Notes under the pieces: model-generated
What the model saw: only the letters and a program-made list of their open reading frames with translations
Told to the model about the DNA's origin: nothing
Database searches by the model: none
Program-made: the position numbers and the translations under genes
In this document: one piece after another, positions 48,859 through 56,424 of the stretch
Layout of the letters: each line of letters begins with the position of its first letter
How positions within the stretch are numbered: the stretch's first letter is position 1
NCBI RefSeq assembly: GCF_022829385.1
Contig: NZ_JAKSXX010000066.1
Span: 43,024 to 107,023, forward strand
Reading direction: 5' to 3'
Length of the DNA stretch: 64,000 bases
DNA from: Methylobacterium sp. J-070
GTDB lineage: Bacteria > Pseudomonadota > Alphaproteobacteria > Rhizobiales > Beijerinckiaceae

Positions 48859-49683
48859 ATGAGAAAGCTACTGGCCACGCTGGCCGCGTCCACGGCTCTG
48901 GCTGGCGCCGCCTCGGCCGCCGACCTGCCGCGCCGGGCAGCGCCGCCGCCGATCTTCACCCCCGTGCCGGTGTTCACCTGGACCGGGGCCTACTTCGGTA
49001 TCTACGCCGGCTACGCCTACACCGAGTCCGATACGATCCGAACCGTCGGCATCGGCGCCCTTCAGAGCAACGTGAACAACCTGCTCCGCAGCCCGGCGGT
49101 CCGCCTGCCACAGGACGGCTTCACCGCCGGCGGCCAGGTCGGTTACAACTACCAGTTCACCCCGGGCTCGGGCATCGTCGTCGGCGTCGAAGCGGATGCC
49201 GCGTACATGGACCTGCAGCGCACCGGCGTGCAGTCGATCTTCCGCCCCGCCTTCAATCCGAACGTCCTGACCAACACCTACCGGACGGATCTGAGCTTCC
49301 TCGGCACCGTGCGGGGTCGCGTCGGCTACGCCTTCGACCGGGTCTTCGTGTACGGCACGGGCGGCTTCGCCTATGGCGACGTGACCCAGCGGGTCGGCTT
49401 CCAGACCGGCAATCCGCTGACCTACTTCGGCAGCCGCTCGCGAATCGACACCGGCTACGCCTACGGCGGCGGCATCGAGTACGCGCTGCCGACCGATTCC
49501 TTCCTGAACATCTTCCGGTCGAACGCTGTGACGCTCAAGGCCGAGTACATCCGTTACGACCTCGGCAGTCACAATCTGCTCGTCGGTTCCGTCGGCGGTC
49601 CCGGTGTCGGCTACATCTCCCGCTTCCGGACCGAGGGCGGCATCGCCCGTGCCGGCCTGAACTTCAAGTTCGGCTCGTACTGA
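48859..49683 (+). CDS. Outer-membrane beta-barrel protein, Omp25/Omp31 family
   Basis: A 274-residue protein with a signal peptide (1-21, ending AASA|AD), then the family N-terminus ADLPRRAAPPP and FTWTGAYFGIYAGYAY. Alternating hydrophobic strands and Gly/Tyr/Asn-rich turns follow (VGYNYQF, VGVEADAAYMD, GRVGYAFDRVFVYGTGGFAYGD in parts). It ends with the outer-membrane signature aromatic residue (LNFKFGSY). It forms an eight-stranded barrel typical of alphaproteobacterial surface proteins. A strong hairpin terminator lies 130 nt downstream. Confidence 0.92.
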   Translation: MRKLLATLAASTALAGAASAADLPRRAAPPPIFTPVPVFTWTGAYFGIYAGYAYTESDTIRTVGIGALQSNVNNLLRSPAVRLPQDGFTAGGQVGYNYQFTPGSGIVVGVEADAAYMDLQRTGVQSIFRPAFNPNVLTNTYRTDLSFLGTVRGRVGYAFDRVFVYGTGGFAYGDVTQRVGFQTGNPLTYFGSRSRIDTGYAYGGGIEYALPTDSFLNIFRSNAVTLKAEYIRYDLGSHNLLVGSVGGPGVGYISRFRTEGGIARAGLNFKFGSY

Positions 49684-50075
49684 GACCGATCGCGCCGCGC
49701 TCGGCGGCGCGAGGAGATGCGGCAGGCGGGCGGCCCTTCAGTGCCGTCCGCCGCTACGCGTTCGATTGGCCTCCGGATCCCCAGCCCGATCAGACTGGCC
49801 GCGAGGTCTGCAGCGCCCCAGGAGCAACCCAACTCCTGGGGCGTTTGCCGTTCTGGCCTCCCGTCTCGTCCGCGATCCGTGCGTGCTGACCGGCCGCCCG
49901 TGAGGGCGCCGCGGGAGGCGACAGCCGAGCCGCAGCCATTGGACGAGATCCTGCCCTGGCGGAGCCGGATTGATGGAGGTTTCTGGCGCGCCGCATGTCA
50001 ATTCCGGAGCGGGCAGCGTCATCTTGCGCCGCTGCCCGGAGCCGCCACGCGTCGCGCAGGGGCGGGCGGCGCCGA
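49684..50075. other. Intergenic region after the porin gene
   Basis: Apart from a terminator hairpin, I see nothing that looks coding here. The short frames on both strands are arginine- and proline-rich. Confidence 0.4.
49814..49843 (+). terminator. Intrinsic terminator downstream of the porin gene
   Basis: A perfect 11-bp stem (CGCCCCAGGAG pairing with CTCCTGGGGCG) with an 8-base loop is followed by GTTTG. It is the clearest terminator-like hairpin in the window and would end the porin transcript; it may also act from the other strand. Confidence 0.7.
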
Positions 50076-50330
50076 TCATTCCCGGACAGGCTTCGGCTCC
50101 GGCTTAGCAGCACGCATCAGGCTCTGGATCACCCTCGGTGGCCGGCCTGCCTTCTGGGCGATCTCGGCCTCCTGCTGCTCGACGAGATCGCGGGCCGGCT
50201 GGTCGCCATCCAAGCCGCCCAGGATATCCATCGGCACGCGACGGTTCGAGGCGCGGCTCCCATCCTCGAACACGACGTCGAACAAGACGGTGCCTCGATC
50301 CTGAGGCAATTGCTTCACGCGCTTGGCCAT
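50076..50330 (-). CDS. Small hypothetical protein, 84 residues
   Basis: Begins MAKRVKQLPQDRG. The first half is predicted beta (GTVLFDVVFEDGS) with a following RVPMDILGGLDGDQPARD stretch, and the second half is helical and Gln/Glu-rich (LVEQQEAEIAQKAGRP), ending in a basic tail. It looks like a soluble orphan gene of Methylobacterium-type genomes; no domain known. A second ATG lies eight codons upstream. Divergent from the next gene. Confidence 0.7.
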   Translation of the reverse strand: MAKRVKQLPQDRGTVLFDVVFEDGSRASNRRVPMDILGGLDGDQPARDLVEQQEAEIAQKAGRPPRVIQSLMRAAKPEPKPVRE

Positions 50331-50441
50331 GCCGGGCTGATACGCGGGCAAAATCGGCAGCGCCAGAACGACGGATGCAGTTGACGGTATGAGCGCACGG
50401 CGCGAGTCTCACTGCGGGGGCCGGCCACGGAGTTAGCCACC

Positions 50442-50981
50442 ATGAGCGACTTCGATCACATCCTAAATTGGAAGCTTCTCGCGGGTTCTCACGCCTTCCC
50501 GGGCCCGGATGGAGGCACCTGCATCAACGAGGCGGCCATCGTCGCCTGCGGGTATCGCTATCAGTCCGTGACTTCGGTCGGTTATATGCCCGACTGCTTC
50601 TCGCCCTCGATCTGTGGGCTCGCTATGCGGTTGAACGACAACGCAACCGATCTGCAGCGGCAGCGCCTGATGCCGTTCGTGACGCGGCTGGCCTGTGCGG
50701 ACACACCGAAAGTGGAGCGAGAACGAGCCAGTTACATCGATGCCCGCATCGATCGGAGCGTGTTTTTCACCCGTGAATTCCAGTTCGAGGACGAACTGCG
50801 TGTCCTGGAAGGCGCACTCGCGATCGGGCGACAGGCCGATCCGCTCGGCGTGGCCGAGACGGCGACCCGGCTGGATGCAGCCCGCAATCGAGCCACCCCG
50901 GTGAAGAAGCGCTCGGATTCTCTGCCCGCGAAGGTGAAATCTTGGTTCGGCCTGTCTCAGGCCCTTGAGGGCGTCGACTGA
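50442..50981 (+). CDS. Conserved-looking hypothetical protein, 179 residues
   Basis: A soluble protein beginning MSDFDHILNWKLLAGSHAFPGPDGGTC, an N-terminus I have seen in a family of uncharacterised alphaproteobacterial proteins. It has five Cys residues in the first 90 positions and a Pro-rich motif around YMPDCFSP. Later there is a helical part with DELRVLEGALAIGRQADP. Possibly stress- or phage-associated, but function is unknown. Its codon usage is less GC3-biased than that of core genes nearby. Confidence 0.75.
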   Translation: MSDFDHILNWKLLAGSHAFPGPDGGTCINEAAIVACGYRYQSVTSVGYMPDCFSPSICGLAMRLNDNATDLQRQRLMPFVTRLACADTPKVERERASYIDARIDRSVFFTREFQFEDELRVLEGALAIGRQADPLGVAETATRLDAARNRATPVKKRSDSLPAKVKSWFGLSQALEGVD

Positions 50982-51009
50982 CAACGCAAGTGCGATAGCA
51001 CCTGCGGAC

Positions 51010-51337
51010 ACGCAGGCGCGCGGTCAGGAAGCGTTCGGTCTCCTGCTCGGGATCGATCTCGACGCGATTGAGCCGGGGCTGGATCGTCTCGCCCGGCCTG
51101 ACGGGGACGTGCGTCCTGGCTTCGACCGCGCTCACTTGACCGGATCGCGGATTGGGTGCGGTCCGCGGCTCGTGCTGCCGGGTCTCGAATGCCCCGAAGC
51201 CGTGCGGCTCGACCCGGTCGCCATCCACCAGCGCCTCGATGATCCGATTGAGGATCGACGTCGCGAGCGCTTCGGCCTCGTGCGCGAACGGATGCCGGTC
51301 CGGGCCGCGATAGGGGCAATCGTTCGGACCGGGTCAT
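51010..51337 (-). pseudogene. Frameshifted IHF/HU-family DNA-binding protein gene
   Basis: Translation of this strand gives MTRSE in one frame, matching the usual IHF/HU start, and after a frame change of one base the body: FAHEAEALATSILNRIIEALVDGDRV, then EPHGFGAFETRQHE, APNPRSGQ, EARTHVPVRPGE and IQPRLN (parts quoted). This is the order of conserved blocks in the IHF family (GFGAF, NPRTG, FKPG). No single frame covers start and body. The body also has no native stop codon and would run on far past the usual 95-residue length into the convergent gene. Several conserved residues have drifted. I infer a decayed gene. Confidence 0.6.
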
Positions 51338-51728
51338 GCGCACGAGATTCTGAGACCCTAGCCCGGCGTGCAATCGCGGCGCCGCACCGTTCTCCGAGCG
51401 ATGACTGAACCGTTCCGGCCCGAGAGTCTTCCAGCGTGTCGTGAGCCGACATCGGGTGAGATCAGCATCGATGGAGAGACCGGGAAAAGCCCACGGGCGC
51501 CCGAGGCTGTTTGTGGATGCGGAACCGAAGAAAGGCCGCCGGCGGGCAGCGGTCGACCCCGATCGATCGGACCCCGCGGACGATGGCGCGAGCCGAGCCA
51601 TCCCGTTCTGCGGGTGTTCGACCGGGCGGACGGATGATCAGGACGATTCCGCAACGTGCCGATAGGGAGTAGTCTGTATTCGAATCGCCCTTTCGGCGAC
51701 GACGGTCGGCTGCGGTGGAGGTAAAACG
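51338..51728. other. Region between the IHF-like pseudogene and small genes
   Basis: No supported gene. A 74-codon frame on the plus strand (51441-51665) is possible but has no clear ribosome site. Confidence 0.3.
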
Positions 51729-51845
51729 ATGGGTTTGCTCGCCTTCGTTCTGATCGGCGGCCCCTGGGTGGCGGCAATCGCTTGGCTCTGGCACCGTGAA
51801 GGTGGGCGCATCAGCATGACCATTCCTCACGCCGACCTCAAGTGA
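51729..51845 (+). CDS. Very small membrane protein, 38 residues
   Basis: ATG preceded by a good ribosome site (GTGGAGG, 8 bases upstream). The product is one hydrophobic helix (MGLLAFVLIGGPWVAAIAWL is its span) followed by a short polar tail ending ADLK. The strength of the ribosome site and the clean single-helix design argue for a real small protein. Function unknown. Confidence 0.5.
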   Translation: MGLLAFVLIGGPWVAAIAWLWHREGGRISMTIPHADLK

Positions 51846-51902
51846 CGCGGGCCCACAAGGCTTTCTAGGGCGCCGCTCGACCTGGATGCTCTGAAGGCGC
51901 TC

Positions 51903-52079
51903 ATGGATGTCGTCGCGGTCGCGCTCCTTCTGGCCCTGGCGGCCGAGAATGCGGCGCTGCGCGAGCAACTCACGTCTGCCCAGGACATGCTTGTCGAGAC
52001 CGTGAGCGATGCTGGCCGCCTGCACGCCCGCGTCGAGGCTCGGAGGGCCGACCTGGACGCGTGGCGGGGGTGGCACTGA
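51903..52079 (+). CDS. Small coiled-coil protein, 58 residues
   Basis: A short frame beginning MDVVAVALLLALAAENAAL with a hydrophobic N-terminus that runs into a heptad-like helix (LREQLTSAQDMLVETVSD, then LHARVEARRADLDAW). It resembles the small leucine-zipper orphan proteins found in many copies in Methylobacterium-type genomes. A possible GAAGG ribosome site is 9 bases upstream. Function unknown. Confidence 0.5.
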   Translation: MDVVAVALLLALAAENAALREQLTSAQDMLVETVSDAGRLHARVEARRADLDAWRGWH

Positions 52080-52101
52080 CAGGAATGGGACGGCGCACGG
52101 C

Positions 52102-52323
52102 CTAGGGGAACGGTTGCTCGGGCATCTTCTGGCGATGTGCCCACACCAGACCCCGGTAGGTGCTGCTCAGCGTCGCGACGCCAGGTCGTTCGCCCAGGAA
52201 GCTGTCCACCATCTCCACGGAACGGGAGACGGCAGCCTCGATGTTTGGCGCGCTAAAAGTCGTGCTCTGGATATCCACGCTGCCTTGAGGCCGGGCTCTG
52301 GCGATCCGCAAGTGATACCGCAT
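52102..52323 (-). CDS. Small hypothetical protein, 73 residues
   Basis: Begins MRYHLRIARARPQGSV. It alternates short strands and a helix: IQSTTFSAPNIEAAVSRSVEMVD (only part of the motif) and then FLGERPGVATLSSTYRGLVWAHR. The layout (a ferredoxin-like half fold, with a long EAAVSRSVEMVD helix) looks like a true small soluble protein, probably a lineage-restricted orphan. It follows the HNH-family remnant on the same strand. Confidence 0.6.
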   Translation of the reverse strand: MRYHLRIARARPQGSVDIQSTTFSAPNIEAAVSRSVEMVDSFLGERPGVATLSSTYRGLVWAHRQKMPEQPFP

Positions 52324-52329
52324 GGCCGC

Positions 52330-52691
52330 CTACCGCGCTCACAGACGGATCGTCGTGATATGGGGTCGGGCGTCTGGCTTTCAGGCGCAGGCTCCCATGA
52401 AAGATCGCCCGCCGCCTTTCGCCGGAACAGCGTTCGCCATCGCCTGCGTTGATGCTCGGGCAAGTCGTGGATTGTGTGGCACCTCTGGCAGAAGGCCGCG
52501 TGGTCGGCGGCTGCGTGGTTCGAGGTGTCGTGATCCCGATGGGCTGCGGCCAGCACGACCCCGGTCCGGCGGGCTCGGCCGAAGAGGTCGATTTTCGACC
52601 TGATCCGGATCCGACGCTTTGCCCCATCACGCCACCGGCCTGCCCCGGCATCCCGCCAGCAGCCCGTCGCCCGGCCGAACCGGATCGCCAT
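52330..52691 (-). pseudogene. Remnant of an HNH-type zinc-binding protein gene
   Basis: The frame reads IRFGRATG, then RWRDGAKRRIRIRSKIDLFGR, VVLAAAHRDHDTSNHAA and FCQRCHTIHDLPEHQRRRW. These are conserved blocks of a small HNH-like family with two CxxC zinc knuckles common in alphaproteobacteria. The first knuckle and the segment around it (normally C-x-x-C-G-R-P-H-G after the RFGRA block) are missing, leaving only FCQRC. The frame then continues past the usual end. I infer an internally deleted gene. Whether any product is made is unknown. Confidence 0.45.
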
Positions 52692-52780
52692 CGACAGCGC
52701 ACACAGGCGCCCCCGACGGTGTGGCCACGGTCACGACGCGGTCTCGCCGAGGCATGCCCCTGCCACCTGTGCCCGCGGTC

Positions 52781-53836
52781 CTAAAGCGGCAGCACCTTCG
52801 CCTGCTGCAAGCGGCGGATGGCGGCGATGAAGGCCTCGGCGCTGTCCACGCTGTCTGCGAACCCGGCGCGCCGAATCTTGCCCATGTCGGAGACGAGGTC
52901 GAAGTCGCTGTGAAACACGAAATCGCCGAAGCCCCAACCCACGGCGCGTTCGTAGGGCTGGTCGTTCAAGCCCTGTTCCGTCACCAGCCGCGCCCAGGCC
53001 GGCGTCTTGCTCGCCATGTGGGTCGCCAGGCGAATCGGAATCGGTGGCCCGAGCGGCCAATCGAACGCGGCGGCAATCTTCTCCCAGACCCGCCGCCATC
53101 GGAACGGCTCGTGCACGTAGTTGAAAGCCTCGCCCTGCGCGGCGTCGGACGTCGCAGCCCAAAGGCTTGCCCGGCTGAGGGCACCGGCGTCCGTCACCTG
53201 GGCAAAAACGCCCTCATAGACGTGGGCTGGTCCCGGGAATCGGAACGCCGCGCCTTCCGCCCTGCACAAGGCCGCGTAGGCGCCGATCACCATGGCGATG
53301 TTCATGGCGTTCCCGGCCGCGTCACCGACCACCACGTCGGGACGCAGGATGGACCAAGCCGGACCGCCGCGATCCGCCCGGCCCCGCAACTCATCCTCTT
53401 GCGTGAAGTAGAAGTTCGGCCCGATGTGGCGCGGGTTCTCGTCCTCGTAGAACGGAGCCGGCACCGGCCCGAGATGGACACCGTAGACCTTCGCGCCCTG
53501 ATACAGCACCACGCGCTTGAGCGGCGCGCCGACGGCTTCGAGCCCATCGAGAAGATTGCGCAGCATCGCGCCGTTCACGCGGTCCTCTTCCGCAAGGCTC
53601 GGATGGGGGGCGAGAGCGGCATAGAAGAGATGCGTGGTATCGCGGGCCGGAACGAGGGCGGCGCGGGTGGCGTCTGGATCTGTGAGATCGGCCGCGATGG
53701 CCTGTTTCGATCCGTGCAGCCGACGTGAGAGGGCGCGTGCGCGCCACCCTTTCGATGCCGCAAGTTCATGCATCAACGCTTTGCCGATGATGCCGTTTGC
53801 CCCCGCGACCAGGGCTGTTCGGATCTCTGCCATCAT
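52781..53836 (-). CDS. SDR-family NAD(P)-dependent reductase, PRISE (iridoid synthase/5-beta-reductase) type
   Basis: A 351-residue Rossmann-fold protein. The nucleotide motif is VAGANGIIGKALMHEL near residue 9. The family-specific block is VVLYQGAKVYGVHLGPV with the catalytic Lys-region, followed by GPNFYFTQEDEL, where Tyr replaces the classical SDR YxxxK Tyr as in progesterone 5-beta-reductase/iridoid synthase-like enzymes. These reduce activated C=C bonds; the substrate here is unknown. The gene stands alone. Confidence 0.88.
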   Translation of the reverse strand: MMAEIRTALVAGANGIIGKALMHELAASKGWRARALSRRLHGSKQAIAADLTDPDATRAALVPARDTTHLFYAALAPHPSLAEEDRVNGAMLRNLLDGLEAVGAPLKRVVLYQGAKVYGVHLGPVPAPFYEDENPRHIGPNFYFTQEDELRGRADRGGPAWSILRPDVVVGDAAGNAMNIAMVIGAYAALCRAEGAAFRFPGPAHVYEGVFAQVTDAGALSRASLWAATSDAAQGEAFNYVHEPFRWRRVWEKIAAAFDWPLGPPIPIRLATHMASKTPAWARLVTEQGLNDQPYERAVGWGFGDFVFHSDFDLVSDMGKIRRAGFADSVDSAEAFIAAIRRLQQAKVLPL

Positions 53837-54269
53837 CGCTCGCTTTGGGTGCTGTCGGATCTGGGGGCTCCGCAGCGCCGCTTCGGTTGGATCGGATGCG
53901 CGACCGATGTGTGATCAACACCCGGAAGCCAGGTCTGTTCAGGACCCGGCATCTCCGCGCGCTCCGCCGCGGGTGTCGTCCTCGTCAAACACGGTCTCGG
54001 GTCCTCGTTGGATGGACCTCAAGCCGACGAGCAGCGCACGGTAAGCCGCTCATTGCTCGGGTTGCAGCGCGAGCCGTGTCGAGCATCGGTCGCCGCACGA
54101 GGTTCGGTTGGCGGACATCCGAGATGGCCGAGCCCTGCACCCGGAAGGCCCAACAGAAACGGCTTGCCGGCGGCGCCGGGCACCTTATCGATCTGGACCG
54201 GTTGGGATCAGGTCGCGTCCCACTTTTCGAGGCTCAGCGAGCCGGTGGGATATTCAGCGGAAAACTGCG
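53837..54269. other. Intergenic region at the left edge of the AT-rich island
   Basis: Nothing definite. The DNA is still GC-rich; the frames are arginine-rich and show no ribosome sites. Composition starts to drop near 54270. Confidence 0.35.
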
Positions 54270-54467
54270 ATGACATCAGCAGTTGGTGCCCAGGAAAGGA
54301 TTGTACCCACTGGGTCCGTTGATACAGCAAAAACAAGGACTTATGTGCTTCACGAACTTCAGCTGTGTACCACTGATGTGTGCCAAAACATAGACCCTAA
54401 GTATCTTTGGCACAGCATTTTCGTTGTCATAAGCATGTTGCTGCCGGATCAAAATTTTCCCGCTTAG
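54270..54467 (+). CDS. Possible small protein, 65 residues, ending one codon before the next gene
   Basis: An ATG-started frame in the first AT-richer stretch. It has a polar N-terminus and a hydrophobic segment (LWHSIFVVISMLLP) near the end. It ends in TAG directly before, and in the same frame as, the ATG of the 283-residue gene. It could be a separate leader peptide, a decayed 5' part of that gene, or non-coding. I cannot tell. Confidence 0.3.
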   Translation: MTSAVGAQERIVPTGSVDTAKTRTYVLHELQLCTTDVCQNIDPKYLWHSIFVVISMLLPDQNFPA

Positions 54468-55319
54468 ATGCAGTCGAGCACCTTTGAAATTTTGAGCGGC
54501 ATACGCGCAACAAGTGGCGAAGGACAACATTCTATGGCTTGCAATATTGATCGAAAGTCAGGTGACCGTGAAAACAAGGCGAAAAGGTGCGACTCGTACC
54601 CGTTGGAAACAAGTCAGACCTCAGATATACCTATGTCTGTAACTATCTCGTTCACCAATCCCGCCTACATTGCGAACTTGTCAAAAACCGAGCCGAATGA
54701 AGCTGCTGCACACTGTAAGATGGCTATGTCTTCTTTACATGGCGGTTTCAATCGCCGCAAATATGAATTGCTAGGTGCTATCGTCCGAATTGCTTACGAT
54801 CTAACGGCAATTCGTAAAGCATGGGGAACTTCCTGTAAAAATCCCTTCTGGGAACAATTTAAAAGAAAGCCAAGAAATAGTTCTCGCGGACAAATGAAAG
54901 CGTTACGTCTCGTAATGAGGTTCGTTTTTGATGCAAAAACCAAAAATGAAATAAATGTTACAAATCGATATGCGAAAATGCTTGAGGAAGAATACAACAA
55001 TAGTGTAGCGCCGACTAAGATAGCCGATATTATCGAGGAACACGGGGGTATCGAAGGGCTGAGAAAGGCTCGGGTAGGTGATCGTCGTAAAGAGCGATTG
55101 AAGCGTGAACGAGAGAAACACGAGCAGTGGGAAAGAGATCTGAAAAAAGATTTCGGAGATCTTGATAATAACGATGACAATAATAATAGAAAAGAAATTG
55201 TTGATAATAGATACAGTTTATCGAAGAAACAATACAAAAAATCAATCGTGGCGCTTAATAAATTTTATAAGTCAAGCACCAAATATCTAAAATCGTCGAT
55301 CCGACAGCCGTCGATATAG
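54468..55319 (+). CDS. Unknown AT-rich island protein, 283 residues
   Basis: A soluble protein whose codon use (A/T at third positions, many Asn, Lys and Asp) is unlike its neighbours, suggesting transfer from a lower-GC donor. There is a helical centre (RRKYELLGAIVRIAYDLTAI, then WEQFKRKPRNSSRGQMKALRL in parts). A motif with RYAKMLEEEYNN and IADIIEEHGGIEGLRKAR follows, then a highly charged coiled-coil-like stretch and a poly-Asn/Asp run. I recognise no domain. Start codons at 54468, 54534 and 54633 are possible; the last directly precedes the better-structured part. A terminator-like hairpin follows. Confidence 0.65.
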   Translation: MQSSTFEILSGIRATSGEGQHSMACNIDRKSGDRENKAKRCDSYPLETSQTSDIPMSVTISFTNPAYIANLSKTEPNEAAAHCKMAMSSLHGGFNRRKYELLGAIVRIAYDLTAIRKAWGTSCKNPFWEQFKRKPRNSSRGQMKALRLVMRFVFDAKTKNEINVTNRYAKMLEEEYNNSVAPTKIADIIEEHGGIEGLRKARVGDRRKERLKREREKHEQWERDLKKDFGDLDNNDDNNNRKEIVDNRYSLSKKQYKKSIVALNKFYKSSTKYLKSSIRQPSI

Positions 55320-55329
55320 TTTGTTCCAA

Positions 55330-55354
55330 GGCCCGGGATTTCAAGTCCTGGGCC
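55330..55354 (+). terminator. Hairpin after the 283-residue island gene
   Basis: GGCCCGGGA pairs with TCCTGGGCC (9 bp with one G-T pair) around a 7-base loop, 11 nt past the stop codon, followed by ACATTTGT. A credible intrinsic terminator; it is also a GC-rich block in otherwise AT-rich DNA. Confidence 0.6.
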
Positions 55355-55472
55355 ACATTTGTATCCTCAAATTGCTCGAGCTCGGACCTTTTTGGCCTAT
55401 AGATCTATTAATAATTTATCAGTTAAATTTTATTATTGATTCTAAAGCTGAGAATTCATTTTCAAACGTATA

Positions 55473-56060
55473 TTATATTATTTTTTCAGATTTAGATTGA
55501 GGCAGTAGCAGAATTTCATCGGTTGTTATCTTGTTGTTGTATAATGACTTGAGCGTATAGCTGGTCGCCTCGCTGGGCGTATGAAAAATGGGCGCAAGAT
55601 CGATCCGATCGATCCTCGATTTTCTATTGCAATAGGTATGCTTATTTTCTTCGACATGCTGATCGAGCGGTTGTCTCAAGCGGCAAGCCCGCGAATATGC
55701 CATCAAAGGATGCATCAGTATCGAGCCAAAATGGAGCCCACGATTCGGCGCCGTCAGACGAAACCCTTCTTTATTATGCTTGAAAACTGGAAAATCAGGG
55801 CAGCCAATCAGCCTTGGAATCACATTGTATGCAACTGAACTATCTGGCTTTCGATGAAAGCGCGTGCATAACTTTTTGAAAAATATAATAACTTCCTCCT
55901 GCATGACGGCTTTGGTTTTAATTTCCGAAAGCTTCATTTCTTCAAACATGAAAGTGACTATCCACCCCTGCCAGAAATGGTTCGTTATTAGGTTGTCAAC
56001 CCAGGCTTCAAAGGCTTCTACAGTTTGACGGTTGCGAAAGCTGAGATTTCTAAAGGTCAT
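55473..56060 (-). CDS. AT-rich island protein, 195 residues, of an uncharacterised Rhizobiales-type family
   Basis: A soluble protein beginning MTFRNLSFRNRQTVEAFEAWVDNLI. The block GLHFGSILMHPLMAYSRACRLR followed by DRIDLAPIFHTPSEATSYTLKSL and ILLLPQSKSE recalls uncharacterised proteins that I remember as common in Rhizobiales. In these a GLHYHG-type motif precedes a YxxK-like segment, loosely similar to rolling-circle Rep/relaxase folds. In this copy the second His of that motif is absent. A replication-like role would be speculation. The ATG overlaps the stop of the 45-residue gene (ATGA), so the two are coupled. Confidence 0.7.
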   Translation of the reverse strand: MTFRNLSFRNRQTVEAFEAWVDNLITNHFWQGWIVTFMFEEMKLSEIKTKAVMQEEVIIFFKKLCTRFHRKPDSSVAYNVIPRLIGCPDFPVFKHNKEGFRLTAPNRGLHFGSILMHPLMAYSRACRLRQPLDQHVEENKHTYCNRKSRIDRIDLAPIFHTPSEATSYTLKSLYNNKITTDEILLLPQSKSEKII

Positions 56061-56194
56061 GCTGCGATACTTTCCTTTTCTAACTTAACTGCTCCTTTGC
56101 GTCTTCCAGGCATGGTCTGCCATATAACATCGAGCAATTTGCCGATGAGTCGTTTATATTTGATCGCAGCGTCGGCATTAGTGGCGATATCCAT
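56057..56194 (-). CDS. Small protein of 45 residues translationally coupled to the 195-residue gene
   Basis: The frame reads MDIATNADAAIKYKRLIGKL, then a hydrophobic-aromatic piece (LDVIWQTMPGRRKG) and a basic end (AVKLEKESIAA). Its TGA overlaps the following gene's ATG as ATGA. It is one amphipathic helix plus a Pro-Gly-Arg turn. Compositional match to its partner and the exact overlap argue that it is real. A role as activator, antitoxin or DNA-binding partner is possible but not shown. Confidence 0.6.
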   Translation of the reverse strand: MDIATNADAAIKYKRLIGKLLDVIWQTMPGRRKGAVKLEKESIAA

Positions 56195-56424
56195 CCGAAA
56201 CCAATGACGTTGCTATTTGTTGTTATTTTACGAGTTTGCATCAACGTTTCTGTTTCTGCGCGGCCAAGTATAATCTTCAGTAGACTTGCTTCAGGCTTTG
56301 GCCGCAGCACGCATTGTAATTGGCATGCTAGTTTGGGGCGTTTGACCAAGCGCCTTGACGGGCCTGCAAGCGCGAGAGGACAGTCCGGGCAAGGCTCGAA
56401 CTGAACCGCGTCCGAGAGGATGAG

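Noticed and set aside
51441..51665. 74-codon frame between the IHF-like remnant and small genes
   Set aside because: Composition is partly plausible, but there is no clear ribosome site and no family resemblance; left out for lack of support.
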